Shown here: piece after piece, positions 1-5,935 of the stretch
Position numbering within the stretch: position 1 is the stretch's first letter
Layout: each line of letters begins with the position of its first letter
Origin: Bacteroidales bacterium
Lineage (GTDB): Bacteria; Bacteroidota; Bacteroidia; Bacteroidales; UBA7960
Assembly: GCA_003554665.1 (NCBI GenBank)
Contig: PWGY01000016.1
Span: 1 to 5,942 of the forward strand
Reading direction: 5' to 3'
DNA: 5,942 nt
Position numbers and translations under genes: made by a program
The notes under the pieces: generated by a model
Databases searched by the model: none
Told to the model about the DNA's origin: nothing
Seen by the model: only the letters and a program-made list of their open reading frames with translations

Positions 1-1
1 G

Positions 2-3000
2 CAGGAAGGAGAGCATATTTTCGCCAACACACCGTGCAATGTGGGCATTGGTACCATTTCTCCTGAAAGTCTCCTGCATGTGGAGGGAGATGAAAACCTT
101 GCAGGCGGGGTTCTTTTCCAGGGAGTTTTTGATGAGACGATCCCCCTCCCCGTTTCAGGCACCGGAAGTCGTATGATGTGGGTTCCGGAAAGAGGGGCAT
201 TCAGGGCAGGGAGTGTTGATGACGACCAATGGGATGACGACTTCGTAGGACCCCACTCCTTTGCCACGGGATACAATACCGTTGCGTCCGGCAGTTACGG
301 ATTTGCAATAGGATACAACACTGTTGCCTCTGGCAGCTCCGCGATCGCCATGGGTGAAGAAACCTCCGCCTCCGGCGACTATGCAACAGCCTTCGGAAGC
401 CAAACCACCGCCGGGGGTAATTTTGCCACGGCCTGGGGAGAAAGCACTCACGCTGAAGGAAACTTTGCTACCACCTGGGGAGAGAGCACTCATGCCGAAG
501 GAAGCCTTGCCACGGCCTGGGGATACAAAACCATTGCAACAGGCAACTACGCTACTGCATTTGGAAATGAAACCACTGCTGAAGGCACAGCAGCCATGGC
601 CTGGGGCACCTCCACCATCGCTGGCGATAACTATTCAACATCCTGGGGTTTAAACGCCCTTGCATCTTCCACCGGATCCACAGCATGGGGCAACAACACC
701 GCTTCGGAAGGTCATTACAGCACTGCATGGGGAGTGCAGGCAACCGCCACGGGAACAGCTGCCACAAGCTGGGGCATAAATACGACAGCCGGGGGTGATT
801 ACGCCACCGCTTTCGGTGAAGAAGCCTCCGCCTCCGGCGACTATGCAACAGCCTTCGGAAGCCAAACCACCGCCGGGGGTGATTTTGCCACCGCCTGGGG
901 AGAAGACACCCATGCCGAAGGAAGTTTTGCTACCACCTGGGGAGAAAGCACTCATGCTGCAGGAAACTTTGCCACGGCCTGGGGAGAGAGCACTCATGCC
1001 GAAGGAAACTTTGCCACGGCCTGGGGAGAAAGCACTCACGCTGAAGGAAACTTTGCCACCGCCTGGGGTGAAAACACAACCGCTGCAGGAAACTTTGCTA
1101 CCACCTGGGGTGAAAACACAACCGCCATGGGAGATTATTCCACCGCCTTCGGATATGCTAGCCTGGCGGAAGGAGAACATGCCGTGGCATGGGGGCATGA
1201 AACCACTGCCCCATCAGCTTATGAAACGGTGATGGGCCGGTTCAATACCGAATATTCTCCCGAAAGCACCGAAGAGTGGAACCCGGCCGACCGGCTGTTT
1301 GTTATTGGCGCCGGAACAGACGAAGAAAACCGCCACAATGCCCTCACAATCTTAAAGAACGGCTATATAGGCATCGGCACCGACAGTCCGCAAGCCCAGT
1401 TTCATACCGACGGCACAGTACGCCTGGCCAATTATTCAGATGGATACCTCAGGGTTGATGCAGACGGAAACCTCGGTACCGGCCTGGGGCCGGAACTGTT
1501 TGACGCCGGAGAAGGACTCAGCTGGGAAGAAACCACCCTGCACAGTCCATGGAGCGAATACCAGGGGGATATATTCACGAACAACCCCGGCCATACCGGC
1601 ATCGGCACCTCCTCTCCCACCGCCCTGCTGCACTTATCGGGTAAAGCGGAAGCTGAACCTTTGCTGCTGGTAGAAGTCAGCAGCGAAGAAAAAGAGGAGC
1701 ACCCCCTTACGGCCCTGGCGGTAAAGCCCGACGGAAAAACGGGGCTTGGCACCCAGGACCCGGAGGCCCAGCTTCATCTCAGTGAAGACCTGCAGGTGGA
1801 TGGATCTGTCCGGGTGGAGGAAGATACGGAAATCAAAGGGGAGCTAACGCTTAGTGCGCTGGAGGATGGGTTTTTACAGGTGGATGCCGAAGGCAAAACC
1901 ACCACCCGCCAGCCCGACTGGAATGCCGAACCGGGAAGCGGCACGGAGATTTTGAACAAGCCCACCCAGATCAGTGATTTTGACATGAATGCCGCCAACC
2001 GCAACATCCATAACATTGCCGACCCGGTCAACGCGCAGGATGCCGCCACCAAGGCATACGTTGACGCCATCAAGGAAAGCATCTACAATGAACTGCTCAA
2101 TGCCGGGCTCAATGCCATCGTCGAAGACATTGAAGGGAATGTGTACCAGACAGTAAAAGTCGGCACCCAGGTGTGGATGGCTGAAAACCTGAGAACCACG
2201 ACTTACAGGGACGGTCGCGATATAACGCACATTGGAGGATCCTCCCTTACTGCATGGCAAACCACCTCTTCCGGTGCCTACACATGGTATGACGACAACC
2301 AGGCTGCATACCGGGATCAATACGGCGCCCTCTACAACTGGTACGCCGTAACAAACGAAAGCGGGCTCTGCCCGGAAGGATGGCGGGTGCCCACTGAGGA
2401 AGATTTTGAGGTGCTGGCCGAACACCTCGGGGGCGACTCCGAAGCCGGCGGAAAGATCAAGGAAACGGGCACTGCCCGCTGGATGACACCCAACGAAGGG
2501 GCCACCAATGAATCCGGACTCAATGGACGGCCCGGCGGCCGGAGAAACCATCAAGGACATTATGGGGAGGATGGGGAGCGTGCTTACTGGTGGTCTTCAA
2601 CCTCCAATACAGAAGATCAGGCCCTTGCGCGCAGACTAAAATTCGATGACTCAGAGTTTGAACCCTTTGAAAAACCCCAGCGTAACGGCATGAGCGTACG
2701 CTGCGTACGTGAGGAAGAGGAGCAAATAAGCCGTGCCACCATCAGTACGGAGGCCATTACAGCCATAGACAAGGAGTCCGCAACCGGGGGCGGTCACATA
2801 TCCAGCGATGGCGGTAGCACGGTAACCGCTTACGGTATCTGCTGGAACACCACCGGCTACCCTACCGTAGACAACAACGAGGGGTTCACCACCGACGGCA
2901 ATGGAACCGGAAGCTTTGAAAGCGAGATGGACGGGCTTCAGCCAAACACCACCTATTACGTTCGTGCCTATGCCACCAATGAGGCAGGCACCAACTACGG

Positions 3001-3652
3001 AGAACAGGTCAGTTTTACCACCCTGAGCATCAACCCCTGTACCGACCTTGAAACCATTACTGATGCTGAGGGGAATCAGTACAACACCATCAAAATGGCA
3101 GACGGAAAATGCTGGATGGCTGAAAACCTGCGAACCACCGTTTACAAAAACGGAGACCCCATAGAATATCCCGGCGAGGATCACACCTCATGGGCAGGAG
3201 CCAGCGAAGGAGCTTATGCATGGTATGACAACGACCCCGGCGAGGCCGGTTTATATGGAGCCCTCTATAACTGGTATGCCGTAGAAGACGACCGTGGGCT
3301 TTGCCCCGAAGGGTGGCGGATTCCCACCGATGACGAATTGGATCAGCTGATCAGCGACCTGGGAGGAAGTGCATCTGCCGGAGGCAAAATGAAAGAAAGC
3401 GGCACAATCCGCTGGCAGCACCCCAACGAAGGTGCCACCAATGAAAGTGGGTTCACCGCCAGACCTGGCGGAATCCGCAATGAGGATGGCAACTATATGT
3501 ACACCGGTCAGCGTGCGGCATTCTGGAGTAGTTCAGCCCCCGGCGATCATAAAGCATGGAGCCGGATTCTTTACCATAACAGTGCAGAGAGTGCCAGAAA
3601 TAATGAATTGAAAGAAAGGGGATTCAGCATCCGGTGTATCAGGGATGAATAA
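2..3652 (+). CDS. Large modular adhesin/tail-fibre-like protein with YadA-type head repeats and two FISUMP domains (5' truncated)
   Basis: The reading frame is open to the window edge and gives 1,216 visible codons. The GTG at 41 is not a credible start, because it encodes the Val of an N-V-G-I-G-T-x-S-P motif that already begins upstream. Domains by nucleotide: GIGTxSP motif 38-88; 23 tandem 14-residue Hep_Hag/YadA-head-like repeats 248-1213; head cap and 'RLFVIG...NALTILKNG' segment 1214-1363; GIGT/GLGT motifs near 1364, 1592 and 1739; 'NKPTQISDF' to 'AQDAATKAYVD' neck with a short helix 1954-2119; FISUMP 2120-2713; FN3-like 2738-3025; FISUMP 3053-3649. In known families, such heads form trimeric beta-rolls and FISUMP domains occur on Bacteroidota and Fibrobacter surface proteins with no settled function. 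I infer a trimeric extracellular fibre that binds a surface or glycan. No YadA beta-barrel, type IX sorting domain or LPXTG signal is visible at the C-terminus, so export must depend on the unseen N-terminus. A phage-tail-fibre origin is possible, but no phage gene is nearby. Confidence 0.88.
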   Translation, partial: QEGEHIFANTPCNVGIGTISPESLLHVEGDENLAGGVLFQGVFDETIPLPVSGTGSRMMWVPERGAFRAGSVDDDQWDDDFVGPHSFATGYNTVASGSYGFAIGYNTVASGSSAIAMGEETSASGDYATAFGSQTTAGGNFATAWGESTHAEGNFATTWGESTHAEGSLATAWGYKTIATGNYATAFGNETTAEGTAAMAWGTSTIAGDNYSTSWGLNALASSTGSTAWGNNTASEGHYSTAWGVQATATGTAATSWGINTTAGGDYATAFGEEASASGDYATAFGSQTTAGGDFATAWGEDTHAEGSFATTWGESTHAAGNFATAWGESTHAEGNFATAWGESTHAEGNFATAWGENTTAAGNFATTWGENTTAMGDYSTAFGYASLAEGEHAVAWGHETTAPSAYETVMGRFNTEYSPESTEEWNPADRLFVIGAGTDEENRHNALTILKNGYIGIGTDSPQAQFHTDGTVRLANYSDGYLRVDADGNLGTGLGPELFDAGEGLSWEETTLHSPWSEYQGDIFTNNPGHTGIGTSSPTALLHLSGKAEAEPLLLVEVSSEEKEEHPLTALAVKPDGKTGLGTQDPEAQLHLSEDLQVDGSVRVEEDTEIKGELTLSALEDGFLQVDAEGKTTTRQPDWNAEPGSGTEILNKPTQISDFDMNAANRNIHNIADPVNAQDAATKAYVDAIKESIYNELLNAGLNAIVEDIEGNVYQTVKVGTQVWMAENLRTTTYRDGRDITHIGGSSLTAWQTTSSGAYTWYDDNQAAYRDQYGALYNWYAVTNESGLCPEGWRVPTEEDFEVLAEHLGGDSEAGGKIKETGTARWMTPNEGATNESGLNGRPGGRRNHQGHYGEDGERAYWWSSTSNTEDQALARRLKFDDSEFEPFEKPQRNGMSVRCVREEEEQISRATISTEAITAIDKESATGGGHISSDGGSTVTAYGICWNTTGYPTVDNNEGFTTDGNGTGSFESEMDGLQPNTTYYVRAYATNEAGTNYGEQVSFTTLSINPCTDLETITDAEGNQYNTIKMADGKCWMAENLRTTVYKNGDPIEYPGEDHTSWAGASEGAYAWYDNDPGEAGLYGALYNWYAVEDDRGLCPEGWRIPTDDELDQLISDLGGSASAGGKMKESGTIRWQHPNEGATNESGFTARPGGIRNEDGNYMYTGQRAAFWSSSAPGDHKAWSRILYHNSAESARNNELKERGFSIRCIRDE
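353..418 (+). repeat. Left copy of a segmental duplication inside the head-repeat array (partner 815-880)
   Basis: Positions 353-418 and 815-880 match at every base except 362 versus 824. Positions 363-418 and 825-880 are therefore a perfect 56-bp direct repeat. The offset is 462 bp, exactly 11 units of 42 bp. Similarity continues with scattered differences into the following units. The protein encoded by both copies includes G-D-Y-A-T-A-F-G-S-Q-T-T-A-G. This suggests a duplication of a multi-unit block, or gene conversion between units, more recent than the general divergence of the array. Confidence 0.9.
815..880 (+). repeat. Right copy of the segmental duplication inside the head-repeat array (partner 353-418)
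   Basis: This is the second copy of the block at 353-418, exactly 11 head units downstream, with one mismatch in 66 bases. It covers the end of unit 14, all of unit 15 and the start of unit 16. Units 16-21 that follow are also highly alike (repeated G-N-F-A-T-A-W-G-E-S-T-H-A-E), so this half of the array looks the more recently amplified. Confidence 0.88.
1364..1783 (+). other. Shaft region with three spaced GIGTxSP/GLGTxDP motifs
   Basis: After the head cap come I-G-I-G-T-D-S-P-Q-A-Q-F-H (from 1367), T-G-I-G-T-S-S-P-T-A-L-L-H (from 1595) and T-G-L-G-T-Q-D-P-E-A-Q-L-H (from 1739). A fourth copy lies near the left window edge (V-G-I-G-T-I-S-P-E-S-L-L-H from 41), so this motif flanks the head on both sides. 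A second short repeat, D-G-Y-L-R-V-D-A-D-G (near 1439) and D-G-F-L-Q-V-D-A-E-G (near 1865), is spread through and beyond the same segment. Such motifs are common in Bacteroidota tail-fibre-like and S74-type proteins. I read them as turns or connectors of a beta-rich fibre; that role is inferred. Confidence 0.75.
2120..2713 (+). other. FISUMP domain, copy 1 (within the large surface protein)
   Basis: The landmarks of the Fibrobacter succinogenes major paralogous domain appear in order: V-W-M-A-E-N-L-R (from 2171), Y-G-A-L-Y-N-W-Y-A-V, G-L-C-P-E-G-W-R-V-P-T (from 2363), G-G-K-I-K-E-T-G, N-E-S-G-L-N-G-R-P-G-G, Y-W-W-S-S-T and a closing S-V-R-C-V-R (from 2696). It has only two cysteines, at codons 2369 and 2702, which could pair. 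The W-R-x-P-T, W-S-S-T and V-R-C-V layout resembles DUF1566-like C-type-lectin-fold domains; that fold relationship is my inference. Ligand unknown. Confidence 0.85.
2738..3025 (+). other. Fibronectin type III-like domain between the two FISUMP domains
   Basis: This segment of about 96 residues has the pattern of the Bacteroidota FN3-like module: S-A-T-G-G-G-H-I-S-S-D-G-G near its start, then Y-G-I-C-W-N-T, D-G-N-G-T-G-S-F, and near its end L-Q-P-N-T-T-Y-Y-V-R-A-Y-A-T-N-E-A-G-T followed by V-S-F-T-T. Such modules usually act as spacers in extracellular proteins. Here it separates the two FISUMP copies. It has one cysteine, in G-I-C-W. Confidence 0.85.
3053..3649 (+). other. FISUMP domain, copy 2, at the C-terminus of the large surface protein
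   Basis: This repeats the landmarks of copy 1: C-W-M-A-E-N-L-R-T-T-V-Y (from 3110), Y-G-A-L-Y-N-W-Y-A-V, G-L-C-P-E-G-W-R-I-P-T (from 3296), G-G-K-M-K-E-S-G, N-E-G-A-T-N-E-S-G, F-W-S-S-S and S-I-R-C-I-R (from 3626), ending three codons before the stop. Unlike copy 1 it has cysteines at 3110 (G-K-C-W) and just upstream at 3038 (N-P-C-T) as well as at 3302 and 3635, enough for two disulfides. The DNA at 2174-2191 and 3113-3130, covering W-M-A-E-N-L, is identical between the copies. Confidence 0.86.
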
Positions 3653-3811
3653 CGGATCCCTCCGGCAGGCAACGAGCTTTGGACAGGCAATGGACTGGAG
3701 GCCGCAAGCTGAAAGCAAACAACGGGCTGTGGCAACTGGCAGGCGACATTGTTGCAAGAACCATGTCGCTGCTCCTCACAGACCCGGCGCGGTGAACACT
3801 GCCCCCGGGCA
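3653..3811. other. Non-coding gap between convergent genes
   Basis: These 159 bp between the stop of the surface-protein gene and the stop of argS hold no credible gene. The left part is degenerate and low in complexity: 'caggcaa' recurs at 3666 and 3684, followed by 'gccgcaagctgaaagcaaac', which resembles the decayed intergenic sequence often seen in Bacteroidales. The right part contains a bulged hairpin, listed separately. No U-tract-bearing intrinsic terminator is evident on either strand. Confidence 0.6.
3739..3772. terminator. Bulged hairpin between convergent genes, possible bidirectional terminator
   Basis: GCGACAT at 3743-3749 pairs perfectly with ATGTCGC at 3763-3769 across a 13-nt loop. 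The stem gains three more pairs (3739-3741 with 3770-3772) if G3742 is bulged. It lies between two converging stop codons, where a two-way terminator would be expected. No T-run follows on either strand, so it is not a canonical intrinsic terminator and may be fortuitous. Confidence 0.3.
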
Positions 3812-5623
3812 TCACATACGCTCCGGTACCCGGATCCCGAGCAGCCCCATGCCATTTCTGATTGCAGCTGCAACCAATTGTGAAAGGCATAAACGAAAGT
3901 CGCTGACCTCCCGCGAAGGTTCATTCAGAATGGAGTGATCATGGTAAAACTGGTTGAACTCCCGGGCCAGCTCATACACGTAATTGGCCATCCGCGCAGG
4001 ACTCATTTCGCGTGCAGCTTCCTGCACCACCCCCGGAAACTCATACAGTGTCTTCAGTAGTTGCTTCTCTTTATCCTGCAGGCTTATTGCTCCCAACCCC
4101 TGCATTGCACCGGAAAGCCTTTCCTCACCCGCACTACGCAGTACCGAACGGATCCGGGCATGGGTGTACTGGATAAAAGGACCTGTGTTCCCGTTGAAGT
4201 CAATGGACTCTTCCGGGTTGAACAACATATTCTTTTTGGGATCCACTTTCAGGATAAAGTACTTCAGGGCGCCCAGGCCGATCAAGTGATACAGCTCCTT
4301 CTTTTCCGTATCGGAGAAATCCTGGGTTTTCCCCAGCTCCTCGGTCATGCGGCGGGCAGTGGCTTCCATTTCATCCATCAGTTCATCGGCATCCACCACC
4401 GTGCCTTCGCGAGATTTCATTTTTCCCTGGGGCAGTTCCACCATGCCATAACTCAGGTGATAGATGGCGTCGGCATAAGGCTTATCCAACTTATGCAACA
4501 CTTTTTTCAGCACGTTGAAATGATGGTTCTGTTCATTGCCCACCACATAAACCATCAGCTCCGGCCGATAATCATCGTAGCGAAGCTGGGCCGTGCCGAT
4601 ATCCTGGGTCATATACACAGAGGTGCCGTCTGCGCGCAACAGAAGCTTATCATCCAGCTTTTCGTCCTGGAGGTCAGCCCAAACCGAACCGTCTTCTTTG
4701 CGATACAAGGCCTTCCGCTGCAGTCCGTCTAAAACTGTGTCTTTCCCAAGCAGGTAGGTGTCCGACTCATAATAGATTTTGTCAAAGTCCACGCCCATGC
4801 GCTTATAGGTGGCATCAAACCCCTCGTATACCCAGCCGTTCATCAGCTTCCAGACCTTTACCACCTCATCGTCACCGGCCTCCCAGCGACGAAGGAGCTC
4901 CTGTGCTTCCTTCATCAGGGGTGCTTCCCGGCGGGCTTCCTCTTCACCAAGTTGTTTATCTTCCATCAGCTGCCTGAGCTGGGCACGCAATTCACTTTCA
5001 AACCGCACATAATAGTCGCCCACCAGTTGGTCTCCTTTTTTTCCCGTGCTTTCAGGGGTTTCTCCCCGGCCGAAACGCATCCAGGCAAGCATCGACTTGC
5101 AAATATGTATCCCACGGTCATTTACCAGGTTCACCTTCACGACCTTACGCCCGGCACCCTGCAACAGGCAGGAAACCGAATACCCCAGTAAATTGTTGCG
5201 CACATGCCCCAGGTGCAATGGTTTATTGGTGTTGGGTGAAGAGTATTCCACCACCACCGGTTTTTCATCTCCTTTTTCGGGCATGGCCGATGGTTTTACA
5301 AGCCCGAAATCAGGATCACCTGTGTTTTTCCTGATAAACTCGAGCCAGGAATTGTTGCTGAGTGAAAGGTTTAGAAATCCCTTAACCACATTATATTGCT
5401 CCACTTCATCCAGTTTCTCCACCAAAAGCTCGCCGATAAGGCGGGCGGTTTCTTCAGGTGAGCGGCGCAACAGCTTCACAAATGGAAAAACCACCAGGGT
5501 GAGATCGCCCTCAAAATCTTTTCTTGTTCGCTGCAGCACCACCTGCCCGGGCTTTGGCGCCTGACCCGACAATTCTTCAATTGATTGAGTAACAACTTCT
5601 GCAATACGGCCTTCAATATTCAT
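3812..5623 (-). CDS. argS: Arginyl-tRNA synthetase
   Basis: This is a class I aminoacyl-tRNA synthetase that charges tRNA-Arg with arginine, using ATP, in the cytoplasm. The 603 residues are full length for the family. Residues 1 to about 90 form the N-terminal Add-1 domain that contacts the tRNA elbow. The catalytic Rossmann core carries E-Y-S-S-P-N-T-N-K-P-L-H-L-G-H-V-R-N at 126-143, with the HIGH motif as HLGH at 137-140. The KMSKS equivalent is G-K-M-K-S-R-E-G at 400-407. N-T-G-P-F-I-Q-Y-T-H-A-R at 479-490 leads into the helical DALR anticodon-binding domain, which runs to the end and closes with L-L-G-I-R-V-P-E-R-M, a usual ending for the family. The ATG at 5623 is preceded by an A-rich stretch (aaaatataaaaag), normal for Bacteroidota, and the protein begins at the expected N-terminal position. 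It converges on the surface-protein gene, and no partner gene is visible in the window. No key residue is missing. Confidence 0.97.
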   Translation of the reverse strand: MNIEGRIAEVVTQSIEELSGQAPKPGQVVLQRTRKDFEGDLTLVVFPFVKLLRRSPEETARLIGELLVEKLDEVEQYNVVKGFLNLSLSNNSWLEFIRKNTGDPDFGLVKPSAMPEKGDEKPVVVEYSSPNTNKPLHLGHVRNNLLGYSVSCLLQGAGRKVVKVNLVNDRGIHICKSMLAWMRFGRGETPESTGKKGDQLVGDYYVRFESELRAQLRQLMEDKQLGEEEARREAPLMKEAQELLRRWEAGDDEVVKVWKLMNGWVYEGFDATYKRMGVDFDKIYYESDTYLLGKDTVLDGLQRKALYRKEDGSVWADLQDEKLDDKLLLRADGTSVYMTQDIGTAQLRYDDYRPELMVYVVGNEQNHHFNVLKKVLHKLDKPYADAIYHLSYGMVELPQGKMKSREGTVVDADELMDEMEATARRMTEELGKTQDFSDTEKKELYHLIGLGALKYFILKVDPKKNMLFNPEESIDFNGNTGPFIQYTHARIRSVLRSAGEERLSGAMQGLGAISLQDKEKQLLKTLYEFPGVVQEAAREMSPARMANYVYELAREFNQFYHDHSILNEPSREVSDFRLCLSQLVAAAIRNGMGLLGIRVPERM

Positions 5624-5723
5624 CTTTTTATATTTTCTGGAGATCCGGAATTACCCGCTCCAACGATTCACCAACCAGGCACCCACAGCCAAACCACGAC
5701 AACAGGTACCGTAAAAACAACCA

Positions 5724-5753
5724 CAAAGATACATCTTTAACCCCCTGAACCAA
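5724..5753 (-). promoter_or_regulatory. Putative Bacteroidota-type promoter for argS
   Basis: On the minus strand, TATCTTTG (5731 down to 5724) fits the Bacteroidota -7 consensus TAnnTTTG exactly. A TTG at 5753-5751 lies 19 nt upstream, matching the usual -33 element and spacing; a second TTG at 5756-5754 is adjacent. Transcription would begin near 5718 and leave a leader of roughly 95 nt before the argS ATG at 5623. The match is by consensus only, and the upstream TTG belongs to a repeated motif, so the -33 assignment is less certain than the -7. Confidence 0.55.
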
Positions 5754-5800
5754 CAACCTGCCAGCCTCGTTCAACAGCCACAGACAACCCCCACCGTTTT

Positions 5801-5838
5801 CATCCCATGAGAACCAACAACCGAAGGCGCGTAGCACC
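5801..5838. repeat. Intergenic repeat, copy 1 (partner 5897-5935)
   Basis: Positions 5801-5831 match 5897-5927 at 29 of 31 bases; the core reads catgagaaccaacaaccg, then [a/g]aggcgcg. The copy ends in a small hairpin: GGCGC at 5826-5830 pairs with GCACC at 5834-5838 over a 3-nt loop, with one G-U wobble if transcribed from the minus strand. It lies upstream of the argS promoter and codes for nothing credible. It looks like a member of a dispersed GC-hairpin/TTGTTGG-type intergenic repeat family of Bacteroidales; the family assignment is from memory of such sequences. Confidence 0.7.
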
Positions 5839-5896
5839 CGACCAACCAACAACCACTTCGCCCGTTTACCAAACCATTGGCAGCTCCCCCATCACC

Positions 5897-5935
5897 CATC
5901 ACATGAGAACCAACAACCGGAGGCGCGCCAGCGCC
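5897..5935. repeat. Intergenic repeat, copy 2 (partner 5801-5838)
   Basis: This is the second copy of the 31-bp element, 96 bp further from argS. Its 3' hairpin is perfect: GGCGC at 5922-5926 pairs with GCGCC at 5931-5935 over the loop GCCA. Retention of pairing in both copies despite different loops (3 and 4 nt) hints that the hairpin is part of the repeat unit. The element may continue past the right window edge. Confidence 0.7.

Larger units (their letters stand above)
248..1213 (+). repeat. 23 tandem 42-bp units encoding 14-residue YadA/Hep_Hag-like head repeats
   Basis: Twenty-three consecutive units of exactly 14 codons tile this stretch with no insertion or deletion. The typical unit is G-[ND]-[FY]-A-T-A-[WF]-G-x-x-T-x-A-x. 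The glycine at unit position 8 is present in all 23 units. Position 1 is Gly in all but units 10 and 11, and position 13 is Ala in all but unit 11. Position 7 is Trp in 15 units and Phe in 5; only the first three units have Thr, Ile or Met. The period and the A-x-G pattern match the left-handed parallel beta-roll head of trimeric adhesins such as YadA. A degenerate 24th unit (SAYETVMGRFNTEY, 1214-1255) looks like the end cap. The third-base repetition leaves other frames open and creates spurious overlapping ORFs on both strands. Confidence 0.93.

Noticed and set aside
41..43. GTG at 41 as the start codon of the large protein
   Set aside because: The frame is open from position 2, and the GTG encodes the Val of an N-V-G-I-G-T-x-S-P motif, so the real start is upstream of the window.
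155..1232. Several long overlapping frames on both strands across the head-repeat array (for example 324-653 and 795-1232 on +, 650-1198 on -)
   Set aside because: They arise because a 42-bp repeat that lacks stops in one unit lacks them in all. Their translations are low-complexity Pro- or Gly/Ser-rich repeats, and the real frame has recognisable domains.
1874..3184. Minus-strand frames opposite the FISUMP and FN3 region (1874-2560, 2651-3184)
   Set aside because: These are shadows of a strongly supported plus-strand coding region, with no recognisable motifs of their own.
2..3652. The large protein as a prophage tail fibre
   Set aside because: GIGTxSP and ATKAYVD motifs do occur in tail fibres, but no other phage gene is visible and the FISUMP-FN3-FISUMP end fits a cellular surface protein better. 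It remains possible if upstream genes prove to be phage structural genes.
3571..3938. Short frames spanning the convergent gap (3645-3938 on +, 3571-3924 and 3533-3757 on -)
   Set aside because: They overlap the ends of the real genes, have no recognisable motif or ribosome binding site, and have compositions typical of out-of-frame translation.
4061..4732. 223-residue plus-strand frame inside argS
   Set aside because: It is antisense to a complete argS with intact HLGH and KMKS motifs; its His- and Phe-rich composition is that of a shadow frame.
5628..5852. Possible small 74-residue protein just upstream of argS
   Set aside because: It would start at TTG, has no ribosome binding signal, and overlaps the putative argS promoter and the intergenic repeat. 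Its Trp, Gly and Cys content reflects the repeated TTGTTGG-type DNA.
5801..5935. The two intergenic repeats as a CRISPR array
   Set aside because: There are only two copies, 96 bp apart start to start, so the gap of about 65 bp is too long for a usual spacer. No cas gene is visible.
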